Assembly: GCA_031216915.1 (NCBI GenBank)
Contig: CM062292.1
Span: 5,080,457-5,144,456 of the forward strand
Origin: Pictodentalium vernedei
Lineage: Eukaryota; Mollusca; Scaphopoda; Dentaliida; Dentaliidae
DNA: 64,000 nt
Direction: 5' to 3'
Part shown: positions 45,102-55,789 of the stretch, piece after piece
Position numbering within the stretch: position 1 is the first letter of the stretch
Layout: each line of letters opens with the position of its first letter
Notes under the pieces: model-generated
What the model was told of the DNA's origin: nothing
Databases searched by the model: none
What the model saw: only the letters and a program-made list of their open reading frames with translations
Made by a program: the position numbers and the translations under genes

Positions 45102-45183
45102 GGTTTATTTACTAAACCTGTGATCGTTAAAAGTTGCCTGGAACGAGGCAACTTTTAACGATTACATGTTTAGTAAATAAACC
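45102..45183. repeat. 82-bp palindrome
   Basis: GGTTTATTTACTAAAC...GTTTAGTAAATAAACC with an inner GTTAAAAGTTGCCTGGAACG / CGAGGCAACTTTTAACG stem. Probably the core of another hairpin MITE whose ends I could not place. Confidence 0.7.
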
Positions 45184-45241
45184 TCTCGTGTTTCACAATG
45201 TAGGTTTTGGGCTATGGGTAGTGTCTTATTGGAACATATAC

Positions 45242-45385
45242 GTTATTGTGATGAATGTTACACTAACATGGTCTGAGATTTGTGGCTCGGGGCATATGTT
45301 CAACCTCGACACTTCGCGTCTCGATTGAACATACTCTCCAAGCCGCAAACCTCAGACCATGTTACCATCAATTCATCACAATAAC
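45242..45385. repeat. Imperfect 144-bp palindrome
   Basis: Arms GTTATTGTGATGAATG...TAACATGGTCTGAG and CTCAGACCATGTTACC...ATTCATCACAATAAC pair with small gaps; the centre is TTCAACCTCGACACTTCGCG. It may be an old hairpin MITE. The region 44240-45100 before it has no gene. Confidence 0.65.
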
Positions 45386-45657
45386 TTACAATATTTTGAG
45401 CTCTATGAGTTCTGTCAAACAATTAGGGACCGACCTGGGCATGCGCCAGTGCGTATTTGGTTCTGAAACATCAGGACCTGGCTCTTAAATCTCAGAAATA
45501 GGCTTCTCAGTTGGCGCGTAACTTCTCAGATCATATTTTGATATTCTTTCGATGAATAATCGAGAGAGACACTCTTACATGTATTATATATATGATTATC
45601 ATTTATCATTGTTGTAGAGTGCTTAAGTTAATACTTCAGGTCTTAATTATCAAGCAT

Positions 45658-45739
45658 TAATCTTCACTGTGGTTTCTGATCAAGTCTTGGCTGCCTAAAT
45701 AGGCAGCCAAGACTTTATCAGAAACCACAGTGAAGATTA
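45658..45739. repeat. 82-bp palindrome with AGTCTTGGCTGCC core
   Basis: TAATCTTCACTGTGGTTTCTG and its complement flank AAGTCTTGGCTGCCTAAATA-GGCAGCCAAGACTT. The same GTCTTGGCTGCC core occurs in the TTAA-flanked MITE at 56328-56562. The 45740-46009 stretch holds a short direct duplication (GGCTCCGAGGCTAGAGCG-like, near 45860 and 45896) and no gene. Confidence 0.7.
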
Positions 45740-46009
45740 ATGTTTGCTATAGTGTACTAAATGAAAATGATGAGAGCTATTACATACTTGCAGTGTGTGT
45801 TACAAACAGCAGTGTGACTCTGTAAATTGAAATCCGGCGCATGAATTGAAGAAATAGGCTCTGAGGCTAGAGCGTATTTTAAATAGTCCTGATCGGCTCC
45901 GAGGCTAGAGCGTATTTTAAATAGTCCTGATCTGTTAATTCAAATATTTTGTAATGGCAAGGGACATCCACTATACCCGACCCACTATGTACTTTAAAAA
46001 GTTTATGTA

Positions 46010-46335
46010 AGGCCTAAAAAAATAAAAAATCTGTTTCTCAGGCCCTCCCGCATGGTCCTTTTGGCTGCCGCATGCTCTCTTTTTATAACCAATTTAAACT
46101 TAAAAAAAATTAAAATTAAATGGTTTATGTCTGATATTTTACCGAAGTTAAAAAAAATTTATGAATTTGTCCCTTGAGTGCAAGAAGGCTTTGCAGTGCT
46201 TTAGCATTGCAAAGCCTTCTTGCATTCAAGGGATGAAATACACCACCACCCATGCTATTCTGTAGATTATGAGGCCTACAACTTGAACCAAGAACATGAA
46301 CTTTTGATGGCAAAGAAGTAATTACTGAAATAAAA
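46010..46335 (-). repeat. Dispersed repeat, inverted copy of 35385-35660
   Basis: Reads in reverse complement the blocks of the copy at 35385-35660 (TCTGTTTCTCAGGCC, AATGGTTTATGTCTGATATT, GTAGATTATGAGGCCTA). It has an additional local palindrome near 46170-46235 (CTTGAGTGCAAGAAGGCTTT / AAGCCTTCTTGCATTCAAGG). Confidence 0.6.
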
Positions 46336-47058
46336 AATAAAATAAAAAAACGCTCGCCCGCATGCAATTTCACAAATAATGGCCCGAGAAACAGAAGATC
46401 TACTTTGTGTGGCCTAATTTATTCAATTTTTTTATTGCACCACTGGAACGTAATGATTTTACCCAAAATTTCACATGATGTTCATATTTTTATACTGTAC
46501 CAATGACCCAGACTTAGCTGGTGCTAACTCTTAAAAATCTAGGGCCAAACACAAATTTTGCCTCCCAATCCCCAAAATTTGCATCTAAAACCAAAAGAAA
46601 TCATGTCCTAAAGGACCTCCATACTTTGCCCCCACTGCGCATGCGCAGTGTCAAGGACGTTCCGAAATTGGCGCCAATCACCATTCTTTGTTTGGCCCTT
46701 CATCAGTTAACATCTCACTGATCTTTGTGCTTGTAAATCTCAGTTTAAATGATGCCAGACACATAAATATTGGAGAAATGGTGATTCTAAGGAGGATACA
46801 GAAGGTGGAGAGGAAAAAGGAGTGACAAAAAATAATCAGGGCTGTAACTTAAAATTTTGTTATAAAATTATGTTAAGTTGCCTATTTTCGAGGCATGGGC
46901 CTGTTGTTGTCATTCTTACTTTGAAGTTGCACTGCTTATTCAGTGTTTCCTCTCTCCTTATCCTGTAAGTCCCCCCTTGCTATTCTCCCATGCTTTTGGC
47001 ATATTTTTGAGTAAGATTACTCCTAAAATTTCTTGGGAGAATTAGCTTGGTTACAGAA

Positions 47059-48238
47059 CAGACATGTTAACTCTCCCGGAATGCCCGGGAAAATCCCGGA
47101 ATTTCAGTGTAGTTCCCGGCCTCCCGGACGGGAATCGGTTTTGGACCAAAAATCCTGGAAAACAACAACCAAATATTTCGTTCCCGTTGTAACTTATGAA
47201 AAACGTTCGGAGTTAAATCACATGCATTTCAAACTCTGGTAAAAACTCACGAAGCAGTAAAATATGGAATTAAGTTAAATTTATTTAAGAAAAGGGTATT
47301 TTATGATATATATTTCAACTTTGTTCATGTTTATTTCTGGGTTTTTCTCCGGAGATTCGTGATCAATGTGCGAGTGTCGAAGTGAAAATAGGTGACTTAC
47401 TTTCAAAAAATTGAAAACTCCACCTTCATTTAAATGCACTTTTTGGAAATTAAAATATATGCAAAGGAATTAAATAATATATATTTATTTATTCCTTCAT
47501 AGAATACCTTTAATTCTCATCCCTTTTCCAAAATCAAAACATAAACAACTATTTAGCACAGTTTAAAGTAGGTTAAAGTCGCTTAGGATGCCAAAAAATT
47601 ATGACTCCATATTTAAACACAATGGACTTATTTTCTAACGCTACATTTATTCTGTTGTGCTTACTACAGAACTGTTAACTGTTGGCCATCTGTACCCAGG
47701 AAATTTCGAATGGAATAAAAAAAAAATCCTTCAATGATGAAAAGAAAAGTTTTGTGAAGGGCACAAACGTCCCACATGCATGAAGTTTGATCAAGATACT
47801 TTCTAAGTACTAATGTTCTTGAAGTAACTGAACATTAGGACATCATTTCCTGTTAGCATTTCCAGACTTGGGAAATTATTAGCTAAGTAGACATTGATAA
47901 GAGCAAACCACAGGGGGAGGTGCTCTGTAGGACAGTGTGGATGGGTGGTGGTGGGAAGGGGGGGGGGCTCATGAAGAAGAGGATCCAGGGGGGGGGGGGG
48001 GGGGGGGGTGTCAAATCAACAGTTATTTTATGATTTTTTAACATAGCATAAATGCATCAGCATAGTTGACAACTAGTTCTGGATATAACCTGGTGTTAAT
48101 AGTGGTCCATGAGCTGAAAATTCACAGGTTTTTTCGTTTATTTTGTCCCCGCACAAACTTTTCCCTGAAATCCATCCCATTTCCCTGAAAATCACCCTCC
48201 GGTTCCCTGAAAAATTATCCTGGTGGTTAACATGTCTG
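47059..48238. mobile_element. hAT-like non-autonomous transposon, 1180 bp
   Basis: Inserted in the DIRS-5 leader. The 8-bp duplication TTACAGAA flanks it exactly (47051-47058 and 48239-48246), and DIRS-3 lacks the insert (GGTTACAGAATG near 20535). The termini are the inverted 13-mers CAGACATGTTAAC / GTTAACATGTCTG. The interior is AT-rich with a G-run near 47988-48008 and near-terminal CCCGG/CCCTGAAA motifs. No transposase frame is visible, so it would need a transposase in trans. Confidence 0.88.
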
Positions 48239-48766
48239 TTACAGAATGAATTCTGTTGTTTTCCCCATGTTTACATTTTCACCCATGGGTGTTTAGACGT
48301 TGTGTTCTGCATCTACCATCTGATGTTCTGCAGATTCTTCTCTGGAAGTCTCTGTTTTGCATAAGATAGTGTGTAATTTTGATAACTGATTTCGGGCCAG
48401 TATTGTCAGTGCCTGGAGTCATGTTTTCTGGTGTTTTTACACTTCTTGTTTACATTGGCAACAGTCTCTTTTGAGGGGGGCTTTTTGCCTTTGGAGTAGT
48501 TTATCTCACTATAAGATACATTATTATTATCCGTAAGTGTTGCAATAATTATTTAAAATAATTTTAAAATTTTTGACCACACTTACCCTTGGGATCCATT
48601 GGGGCTCAATGTTACTTTTCAGAAACTAGGGCTTCGCTGAAAAAATATTTTTCAAAAATTATTTTGAATTTCATTTGCTTTCTTCAATATTAATGGATCA
48701 TGTTATTATGTATCTTTGTGTTTAGGGGTTTGTGCGAGTACTAGGACTTGTTGTTGTCTTTTCACA

Positions 48767-50851
48767 ATGAAAGGACATTGTTCAAATTGTAATAGGAAGA
48801 AATCTTCCTCTGACTTTCATGATCATTGTATTAATTGTAGTCAGTGTACTCGCACTAACTCCTGTTCAATATGTCAATATTGGGATGACAAACATTGGAA
48901 ACGTGTGTCACGTTATGTTGTTAGTGGAGAAAGGGCTATGCCGGTCCTTTCTCCGCAGGGTCACTCTAGTCTATCAGTTTCTATTTCAGAGGAACAAGAA
49001 CAGGGTGATGTTTCCATGTTATCTTCCAAGAGTGCGCTTCCGTCGTCACAATTGAATGAAGAGTTAGCGGCAAAAGTGCTCATGGAGATACGACAGTTGC
49101 CTAAGAGGTCCCTAGTAGGATCGACGGCGCTGTCGTCCGCTAGCTCGCCCGGTGTAGCGTCCATTCACCGAATGGTTCGGCAGCCGGGTTCGTCCGTTGC
49201 GGTCCAGGAGGAAATGTTGGGTGATGCGAGCACTATAAATATACTAGGTGCACAACCATTGACGGCGGATGTTAGGAGAGATCGGAGGAAGCCTTCTAGT
49301 CCGGTTCCTAGCTCGTCCAGGTCCAGCCGGGCCGCGAGCGAGAGAGGCCCCTCTCTCGTACAACATCAGGGACCTGACGTTGTGGTACAAAATGTGTCGC
49401 AAGCGGAGCACACGTCCGTCGCTCAGGACGCTCCGTTGTTTAGGCAGTCCGCGGAGACTGCTCAGGCTTCCTCATCCTCTCACCAGCGCACACGACCGCA
49501 CCTTGGCTACGTGACCGCGGAGATTCTACCAGCTTTGCCGATAAGGGATTCTTCGGCGACCAGGTCACGCCATCTAGTAGCCAGGGACACGAGGCCGGTA
49601 GACTCCGGACGTTCGCATAGGAAGAGTATGCGGGAGTCAGTTGACTCCGCAGGCCTCGATGACGGACGTGCTTGCTCAGATAGCACAAATTATCACAGCA
49701 TCCCAGCAGCCGACAGAATTGGTGTCGGATCGGGAATTATCCGACGGCGCTGGGTCGGTACGCTCTGCCGAAGCATCGGGTGCGGACGACCGGGAGCATC
49801 GTGAGGTCCAACCGGATGGTGAAAGGGATACGGATGACTTGGAGCTATCCCTTTCGGAACAACATAAAGCTGCCGTGGACTTTATCCGGCACTTCCTTCC
49901 TCACGTTGTTCCGTCGGGCCAGACTGCTGCGGTTCCGGACAAGAGAATAAGCATCATTGGACACTGAATTCTTTGAGCGGTTCAGAGACATTGTCCCTGA
50001 GTTTCCGTCTCAGTCCAATAATGTCACAAGAACATTTGAATTATTGAACAACGCTATATTCAAGCTTGCTTCCAAAACAGGCAAAGCTGGTTTCTTGTCC
50101 TCCAATGCTCTTAACCTGCCTTTCATTAATGCAAGGAATAAATTCGATACGGCAGGACGGTATTCCGAGAGTTCCTCTGCGTCTTGACGACGAGGCGGAA
50201 GACTTAGAATTGTCGTTACCGTCGTCTATGTCCGTTCCAACCGCGGTGTTGGATACGACAATCACGTCTAACAGGGCCAGTTTAGACGCTTTATCTTACG
50301 CAGACCACCTTACAAAGGCGTTATCACTGCGTCTTCAAGGGAAAGAATTCCAGGATATACAATCCTCATTAAGACTTCTTTCAAGGGCAGTGGCTTATTC
50401 CACGTATAACTCCGCCCTTTCAGTGGCAAACCTGGAGTTGGTTAGACGTCACGCAGCCTTAGCTACATCCACACGCGTGGATAGTAAGGTGAAGAACTCT
50501 CTCAGAGTCGCTTCGGTCTCTGGAGAACTTCTATTCGACGGCAAGCTTTCTGCAATCTACGATAAAATTACGAAGAAAGCTTCGGATTCTCTGTTGTTTA
50601 AATCCGCTTCCAAAAAGGTGGATACGACAGAGAAGAATAAGACAGGCACTTCTGGGTCTAATGTGCCCAAGAAAGGTTCCTATAGAGGTTCCGGTGCGTC
50701 CTCTTGGTCTTATTCAAGAGACCGTCAAGGCAGCGACTCTCGTGCGGGACGTCCTTCGGGCCGGGACAATCGGTCGGGCGCCCCGAGGTCGACGGGACGA
50801 GGTGCGGGTCATGGAGGACGTGGTTTCTCCTCTCGCAGGTCCAGGAGGTGA
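48767..50851 (+). pseudogene. DIRS-5 gag, several frameshifts
   Basis: ATG after TTTTCACA, with the intact Cys/His cluster (YxCSNCNRKK type: C5, C8, H18, C21, C24, C27, C33, C36). Open to about 49640, where a ~35-bp deletion shifts the frame. Further small deletions lie near 49948 and 50157. Recognisable blocks continue (FFERFRDIVPEFPSQSNNV, SYADHLTKALSLRLQGKEFQ, KVKNSLRVASVSGELLFDGK) to the RG-rich end (GRGAGHGGRGFSSRRSRR). Deletions, not base substitutions, dominate the damage. Confidence 0.85.
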
Positions 50852-52843
50852 TGGCTTCAACCTCTATCGCGTTCCGGTTGGCGGAAGGTTGTCGAGTTTT
50901 TCAGAAGAGTGGGCGTCGATTACGGACGACCCTTGGGTGAGAGGGGTGATTTCGGAAGGTCTAAGAATATCCTTCAAACAAAAGCCTCCGTTAACTCGAA
51001 GTCCAAAATGGACTCAACTTCCGTCAAATCCGCAGGAAAGAGACGCTCTCTTATCGGAGGTGCAGTCTCTTTTAATGAAGAACGCGGTAGAGGTCGTAGA
51101 AGACCAGGAAACACCGGGATTCTACAGCCATCTGTTTCTGGTTCCAAAACCAGATGGCTCGTTCCGTCCAGTCATAGATTTGAGCTGGATAAACAAGCTG
51201 ATCGTCGCTCCGAAATTTTATATGGAGACGATTCGGTCAGTCAGAGCGAGTATTCGGGTGAACGATTATGCTACAAGCATAGATCTCAAGGATGCGTACT
51301 TTCATGTCATGGTACATCCGACATTCAGAAATTATCTACGCTTCGCAGTCCTAGGAGTTGTGTATCAATTCCGGGCGATGTGCTACGGATTGAGCCTAGC
51401 ACCCTGGGCTTTCACTCGGGTAATGAACTCGGTAATGATGTATTTCCGAGCTCATTCGTCTGCGGTAACGTTGGCCTACCTGGATGACATTCTTCAGAGG
51501 TACGGCAACGAGTTAACGCTTCAGAACGATGTACAGAATCTGCTTCTATTGCTCCGACGTCTTGGTTTTTTTTGTAAACGAGGAGAAGTCGGATCTGGTG
51601 CCGTCCAAGTCATTCACTCATCTGGGAATGAGCTTCGAGACGCACAACAATCTCGTTCGTCTGCCGTTAACCAGAGCGAAATTAGTCAGTTGTTACGCTC
51701 GCTTTTGTCTTCATGCAGACAAAGTCACAGCGAGGGAGTTTATGAGACTGATAGGTTTGTGCGGAGCCACCGCGGATCTCATTCCGATGGGGCGGTTGCG
51801 CACTCGTCCTCTCCAAATTTTCTTAACTCAGAATTGGAGTGTGAAGATTCATTCGCTCGACATAGATGTTCTCTTGTCAGATCAAGTGAAACAAGAGATT
51901 CAGACTTGGGCAGACATTCAGTGGTTAACTCAGGGAGTTCTGCTGCAGTTGCCGAATCCGAGTTTTACCATTATGACGGATGCCAGTCAAACAGGTTGGG
52001 GTGCAACATTGTTACCAACGGATTCGAGATGCCAGGGTCTTTGGGATCCACAGTTCCTAACCAAGCACATAAACATCAAGGAAATGATGTCAATTTGGCT
52101 TGCATTTTGTCATTGGATGGACATTATTCACAAAGCTCATGTCCAAATTCTGTCTGACAATACGACAGTAGTGGCGTATATACGGAACCAGGGAGGCACT
52201 CATTCCATTCCGTTATTCAATCTAACGGAGAGAATCCTTCTGTTTGCTCTAGAACATCAGGTTCTACTTTCGGTCCGTCATATACCGGGGTCGTCTGAAT
52301 GTACTAGCAGACTCCCTTTCACAGAAGGGCCGCTTGTTGCTGTCGGAGTGGACTCTCTACAAACAAGTATTCAATCAGATTTGCTACCAGTGGGAACGGC
52401 CAATGATAGACTTATTTGCGACACATCTCAACAATCAGTTGCAGACGTATGTGTCACCGTGCCCGGATCCAAGAGCATTTGCAGTAGACGCTCTATCGAT
52501 CTCATGGGACGGAATGATAGGATATGCATATCCTCCAGCGCCGTTAATTCAGCAAATATTGCTAAAGATAAAACAATCTCAGTGCAAGATTCTGTTGGTA
52601 GCATCTCTGTCTCCACAGAGACCGTGGATAAATCTACTCAGGTGTCTGTTGTGGGACCTACCGCGAAAGCTTCCTCCACGGGAGGATCTTCTTTCGCAGG
52701 GGAAACCACGTCGACTTCATCACAACCCGCAAGGTCTCAACCTTCACGTTTTTCCATTGTGCGGTCCTTCTTGCATGGCAAGCACTTTACAGGTCAAGCA
52801 GTGGACACGATTTCTAACTGTAGGAGGACCTCCTCTTCGCTAA
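50661..52843 (+). pseudogene. DIRS-5 reverse transcriptase-RNase H, two 1-nt insertions
   Basis: Open in the +1 frame relative to gag from 50661; RT motifs are intact (FLVPKPDGSFRPVIDLSWIN, SIDLKDAYFHVMVHP, YLDD at 51477-51488). An extra T in the T-run near 51567 shifts RNase H to another frame (from 51570: KSFTHLGMSFETHNN, TDASQTGWG, INIKEMM, SDNTTVV). An extra G near 52290 (RHIPGS instead of RHIPGR) shifts again; the C-terminal domain (MIDLFATHLNNQLQ, AYPPAPLIQQ) is in a third frame to 52843. Between the shifts the domains look undamaged. Confidence 0.9.
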
Positions 52844-53797
52844 ATTATGCGGCTAAGTGGAAGGTTTTTTGTCGTTGGTGTAGGGATCATTCTGTTGATA
52901 TTTTTGATCCCTCCATACCAGACATTGCAAACTTTCTAGTATACTTGTTTGACGAAATCAAACTGCAGCCTGTTACTATTAAGGGTTATAGGTCTATGTT
53001 ATCTGATACCTATGCACATCACGATAGTTTACAAATTGGATCTAATGTCTCTTTATCTAAGTTAGTTAGAAACTTCTCGATAAATAGACCCAGAACTCTT
53101 AGGTTAATTCCTAAGTGGAATTTAGCTTGGGTTCTTCTTAAACTTAAGGAAAAGCCATTTGAGCCTCTTGGGACAGTAGATTTCAAATTCTTGTCTTATA
53201 AGACAGCTTTTCTCTTAGCTTTCTCTTCTGCTAGAAGAGTCAGTGAGCTTCATGCACTATCGGTGGACGATTCTCACTATCGTAGTGTCGGGAACACTAT
53301 CACCTTCACTACTAATGTTGGATTTTTAGCTAAGAATCAGGCTCCTAATAAATATCCGGAACCTATTGTTATTAAGGCTCTTCCGTCTTCAGACGGGTAG
53401 GCCTTTACTCTGTCCTGTTAGAGCTTTACGCATTTATAAACAGAGATCTCAGTTTATCAGAGAGGGACGAAAACGTTTCATTCTGTCTCTGATGCCTAAT
53501 AGAAAGGACATTTCGGTCCATTCTTTTGCTAGATGGATTCAATTAACTATCCGTACTGCTTATGAAAGTTTATCTTCTTCCCAGCAGTCTGTGCTTAAGA
53601 TTTCGGCCCATGAAGTAAGAGCTCTTTCTACATCTTGGGCTTATGCTAATAGTGTGTCTATTACAGATTTAATGAAGGCTGCTTATTGGTCTCAGCCATC
53701 CACATTCACGAATTTTTATCTCAGAAATATTGAGTCCATTCCTGGAGACCTGCATTGTTTAGGTCCGTTATCTGTTGCTCAGAATGTCGTCCACTAA
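52291..53797 (+). pseudogene. DIRS-5 tyrosine recombinase, fused to RNase H by a frameshift
   Basis: Because of the G insertion near 52290 the RNase H frame (open from 51529) reads directly into the YR frame, forming one 623-codon frame to 53400. It covers SSLNYAAKWKVFCRWC, DIANFLVYLFDEIKLQP and SSARRVSELHAL. A 2-nt deletion after SSDG (53396) ends it; the catalytic C-terminus continues in another frame to 53797 with HEVRALSTSWAY, AAYWSQPST and NFYLRN. The fusion is probably accidental. Confidence 0.87.
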
Positions 53798-54399
53798 ACA
53801 GTTGCAACTATAGTTATGCAGGCTTTCTGTTCCGGCAGTGACTCCGTCCTGCTGCCCTCTTCGCTCTGGGCTATTTGACCAGGGCAAGGGGAAGGGAGGG
53901 GGGGGGAGGGTGTTCCCTTAGGTCACCTGCTTTAAAGTGAAAAGCAAGGGAATTCCTCCTCCGGAGTCAGTAATTCTGAGTCGTTTCCGGGATGGTTTTA
54001 AAGTGTAATATTAATGTTAAAAATTCATTCATGTCATATTTTTAAAGTGTAGCTCGGTGTGAAGCATTTGTATATGTCAAGTGTCAAACGGGCGTTAATA
54101 TACAATCCTCGGACACTTTTAATGAATATAAAGAGTCTCATTTCTCTGGACTAACTTTATTTATTGGCTTACTTTAAAAATAATTAGTATAATGGGTTAT
54201 ACTGGATGTTAATAGAGAACATGAATGTTATTGTGCTCAATTATGAAGGGTATTGTATCTTTCTAATTTATTATAAAATAAGAAAGATACATGTAAAGCC
54301 TAATACTCCTTTTCTCCTTGAGGGGGTTGCCTCTATATTATATAGTTGAGCTTATTGGATTTTCCTCTATGTCCTAGGCCCTCCAGCCTTTTTACTATT

Positions 54400-54486
54400 C
54401 AGCTAAGTCTGGGTCATTGGTACAGTATAAAAATGTTAAAAAATTTATAGTAATTTATATATTTTTTATACTTACCAATGACCCAG
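54400..54486 (+). repeat. DIRS-5 internal complementary region
   Basis: CAGCTAAGTCTGGGTCATTG... then GTTAAAAAATTTATAG... to CTTACCAATGACCCAG, identical in layout to the other ICRs. The G-tract and hairpin lie upstream at about 53898-53953. Confidence 0.92.
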
Positions 54487-54561
54487 ATGGGGATGGCCCT
54501 CCCAGGAGTTGGGAACTCTTACCTCCCCGCTGAGTACATAGCGCTGACCAGGCACTGCCAG

Positions 54562-54791
54562 TAAGAATGGTGATTGGCGCCAATTTCGGAACGTCCTTGA
54601 CACTGCGCATGCGCAGTGGGGGCAAAGTATGGAGGTCCTTTAGGACATGATTTCTTTTGGTTTTAGATGGAAATTTTGGGGATTGGGGGGCAAAATTTGT
54701 GTTTGGCCCTAGATTTTTAAGAGTTAGCACCAGCTAAGTCTGGGTCATTGGTAAGTATAAAAAATATATAAATTACTATAAATTTTTTAAC
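54562..54791 (+). repeat. DIRS-5 right inverted terminal repeat
   Basis: Complement of the left ITR at 46486 with the usual ~28-bp outer extension, ending ATAAATTTTTTAAC at 54791. The final TTAAC resembles an animal branch-point motif and lies 14 bp from the exon, so the repeat may now contribute to splicing of MTFMT. Confidence 0.9.
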
Positions 54792-54805
54792 TTTTCTTAT
54801 TTCAG

Positions 54806-54928
54806 TGGTATTTTGAATGTCCATCCCAGTTTGTTACCAAGATGGCGTGGAGCTGCACCACTTGCCTACACAATTCTGTGTAATGATAAAATATCAGGTG
54901 TAACTATAATGGCTATTAAACCCAAACA
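54806..54928 (+). CDS. MTFMT: Methionyl-tRNA formyltransferase, mitochondrial: catalytic exon
   Basis: A 123-nt exon between TTTTCTTATTTCAG and donor GTAAGT (54929). With TA from the previous exon it begins [20 protein letters not shown], then [20 protein letters not shown]. This carries the formyltransferase signature; the N and H of [12 protein letters not shown] correspond to the conserved Asn and His of the active site (N106 and H108 in the bacterial enzyme). GVTIM-I-PK is also a family hallmark. The exon ends in phase 2 (CA of a His or Gln codon). The next exon, with the catalytic Asp region, is beyond the window or was not found before 64000. Confidence 0.95.
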
Positions 54929-55129
54929 GTAAGTACATGTGTAATAGTGAGTTCTTGTCGAGTGGCTGGGTACTGGTTAATAACTAAGATTTTCTTACTT
55001 CTTTGTTGAAAATATCGAAGGTATTGGAGGATCGCTTAATACAGATACACTCTCTGATTTTCCTCAGACTAGTGATACAGAACACATCTGCTCAAAAGTG
55101 GTCACTCAGCTTGCACATTTCACACTTTT

Positions 55130-55440
55130 AGCTCGGAAGATGCGTTGTGTCCTTGGGCAAGGCACTTAGCCCCGATTGCCTACATGGGGGCACGATGACG
55201 CTGTGTACTAAGGCGTACTGCACGTCGATGGTGCGAATGTCTTCAACCAATCTGACCTTGCCTCTGCTGTGGTGCAGAGTTCAGAGTTACGATGTTGGAG
55301 AGCTGACAGCTGCTCGGTGGTTCTCTCCGGGTACTCTAGCTTTCTCCACTCGTAAAACTGTCACTGTCACGATTAGCCATTGTGTATAAGTATGTGACCT
55401 TAAACACCAATAAATATAAATATATAAATAGCTCAGAAGA
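55130..55440 (+). repeat. Possible SINE-like or LINE-tail repeat
   Basis: It contains GTCCTTGGGCAAGGCACTTA, a segment shared by many dispersed animal repeats, and ends GACCTTAAACACCAATAAAT followed by AAATAT-type tails, as in elements with short simple-repeat 3' ends. No pol III box was confirmed. The stretch 54929-55130 shows nothing recognisable. Confidence 0.4.
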
Positions 55441-55503
55441 TATCCATAAGTTAATATCCGACACACCATCTAAACAGTGTATATGAGATGTCATTCCAAC
55501 ATA

Positions 55504-55760
55504 CAGTACGTGGAGAGTGGATTGTAACTAAATCACCCGTGGAGTGGAGTTATCACCCGAGCTATAACTTTCAAATTTTGTACATATCGACAAAAAACAC
55601 AAGCAATGTTTCAGCCAATGGACCTCCGGGTTTAACCCGGAGGTCCATTGGCTGAAACTTAGCTTGTGCTGGTCAGGCTTTGCGACAAATTTGCAATTAT
55701 TGCGTGGGTGGAATCTCCACTCTGTGGGTGATTTAGTGACAATACACTCTCCACGTACTG
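55504..55760. mobile_element. TA-flanked palindromic MITE, CAGTACGTGGAGAGTG termini
   Basis: 257 bp between TA dinucleotides (55502-55503, 55761-55762). CAGTACGTGGAGAGTG and CACTCTCCACGTACTG are perfect complements. The central hairpin AATGGACCTCCGGG-TTTAACCCGGAGGTCCATT is near perfect. Same family as 41713-41969, opposite orientation. Confidence 0.87.
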
Positions 55761-55789
55761 TAGTAGTTACAGGCATGACTTTTGGAATT

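Larger units (their letters stand above)
46486..54791 (+). mobile_element. DIRS-5, DIRS retrotransposon with a nested hAT-like element
   Basis: Left ITR 46486 to about 46690 and right ITR 54562-54791 share the variant GGCGCCAATCACCATTC, so they are one element. Without the 1.2-kb insertion the copy is ~7.1 kb. It belongs with DIRS-3 by sequence. Gag has several indels, RT-RNase H two 1-nt insertions, YR a 2-nt deletion. Left flank ends TTCAT, right flank starts TTTTCTTATTTCAG and then the MTFMT exon. Confidence 0.93.
36573..54805 (+). other. MTFMT intron of ~18.2 kb, filled with repeats
   Basis: Starts GTAAGT and ends TTTTCTTATTTCAG. It holds a ~168-bp tandem array split by a hAT-like element, a MITE-rich region and DIRS-5. 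The DIRS-5 terminus lies only 14 bp upstream of the next exon. No other exon was recognised. Sequence at 39891-40270 and 44240-45100 shows no gene; the latter has fragments of TTAA-type MITE ends (e.g. GGGTTAA at 44696). Confidence 0.75.
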
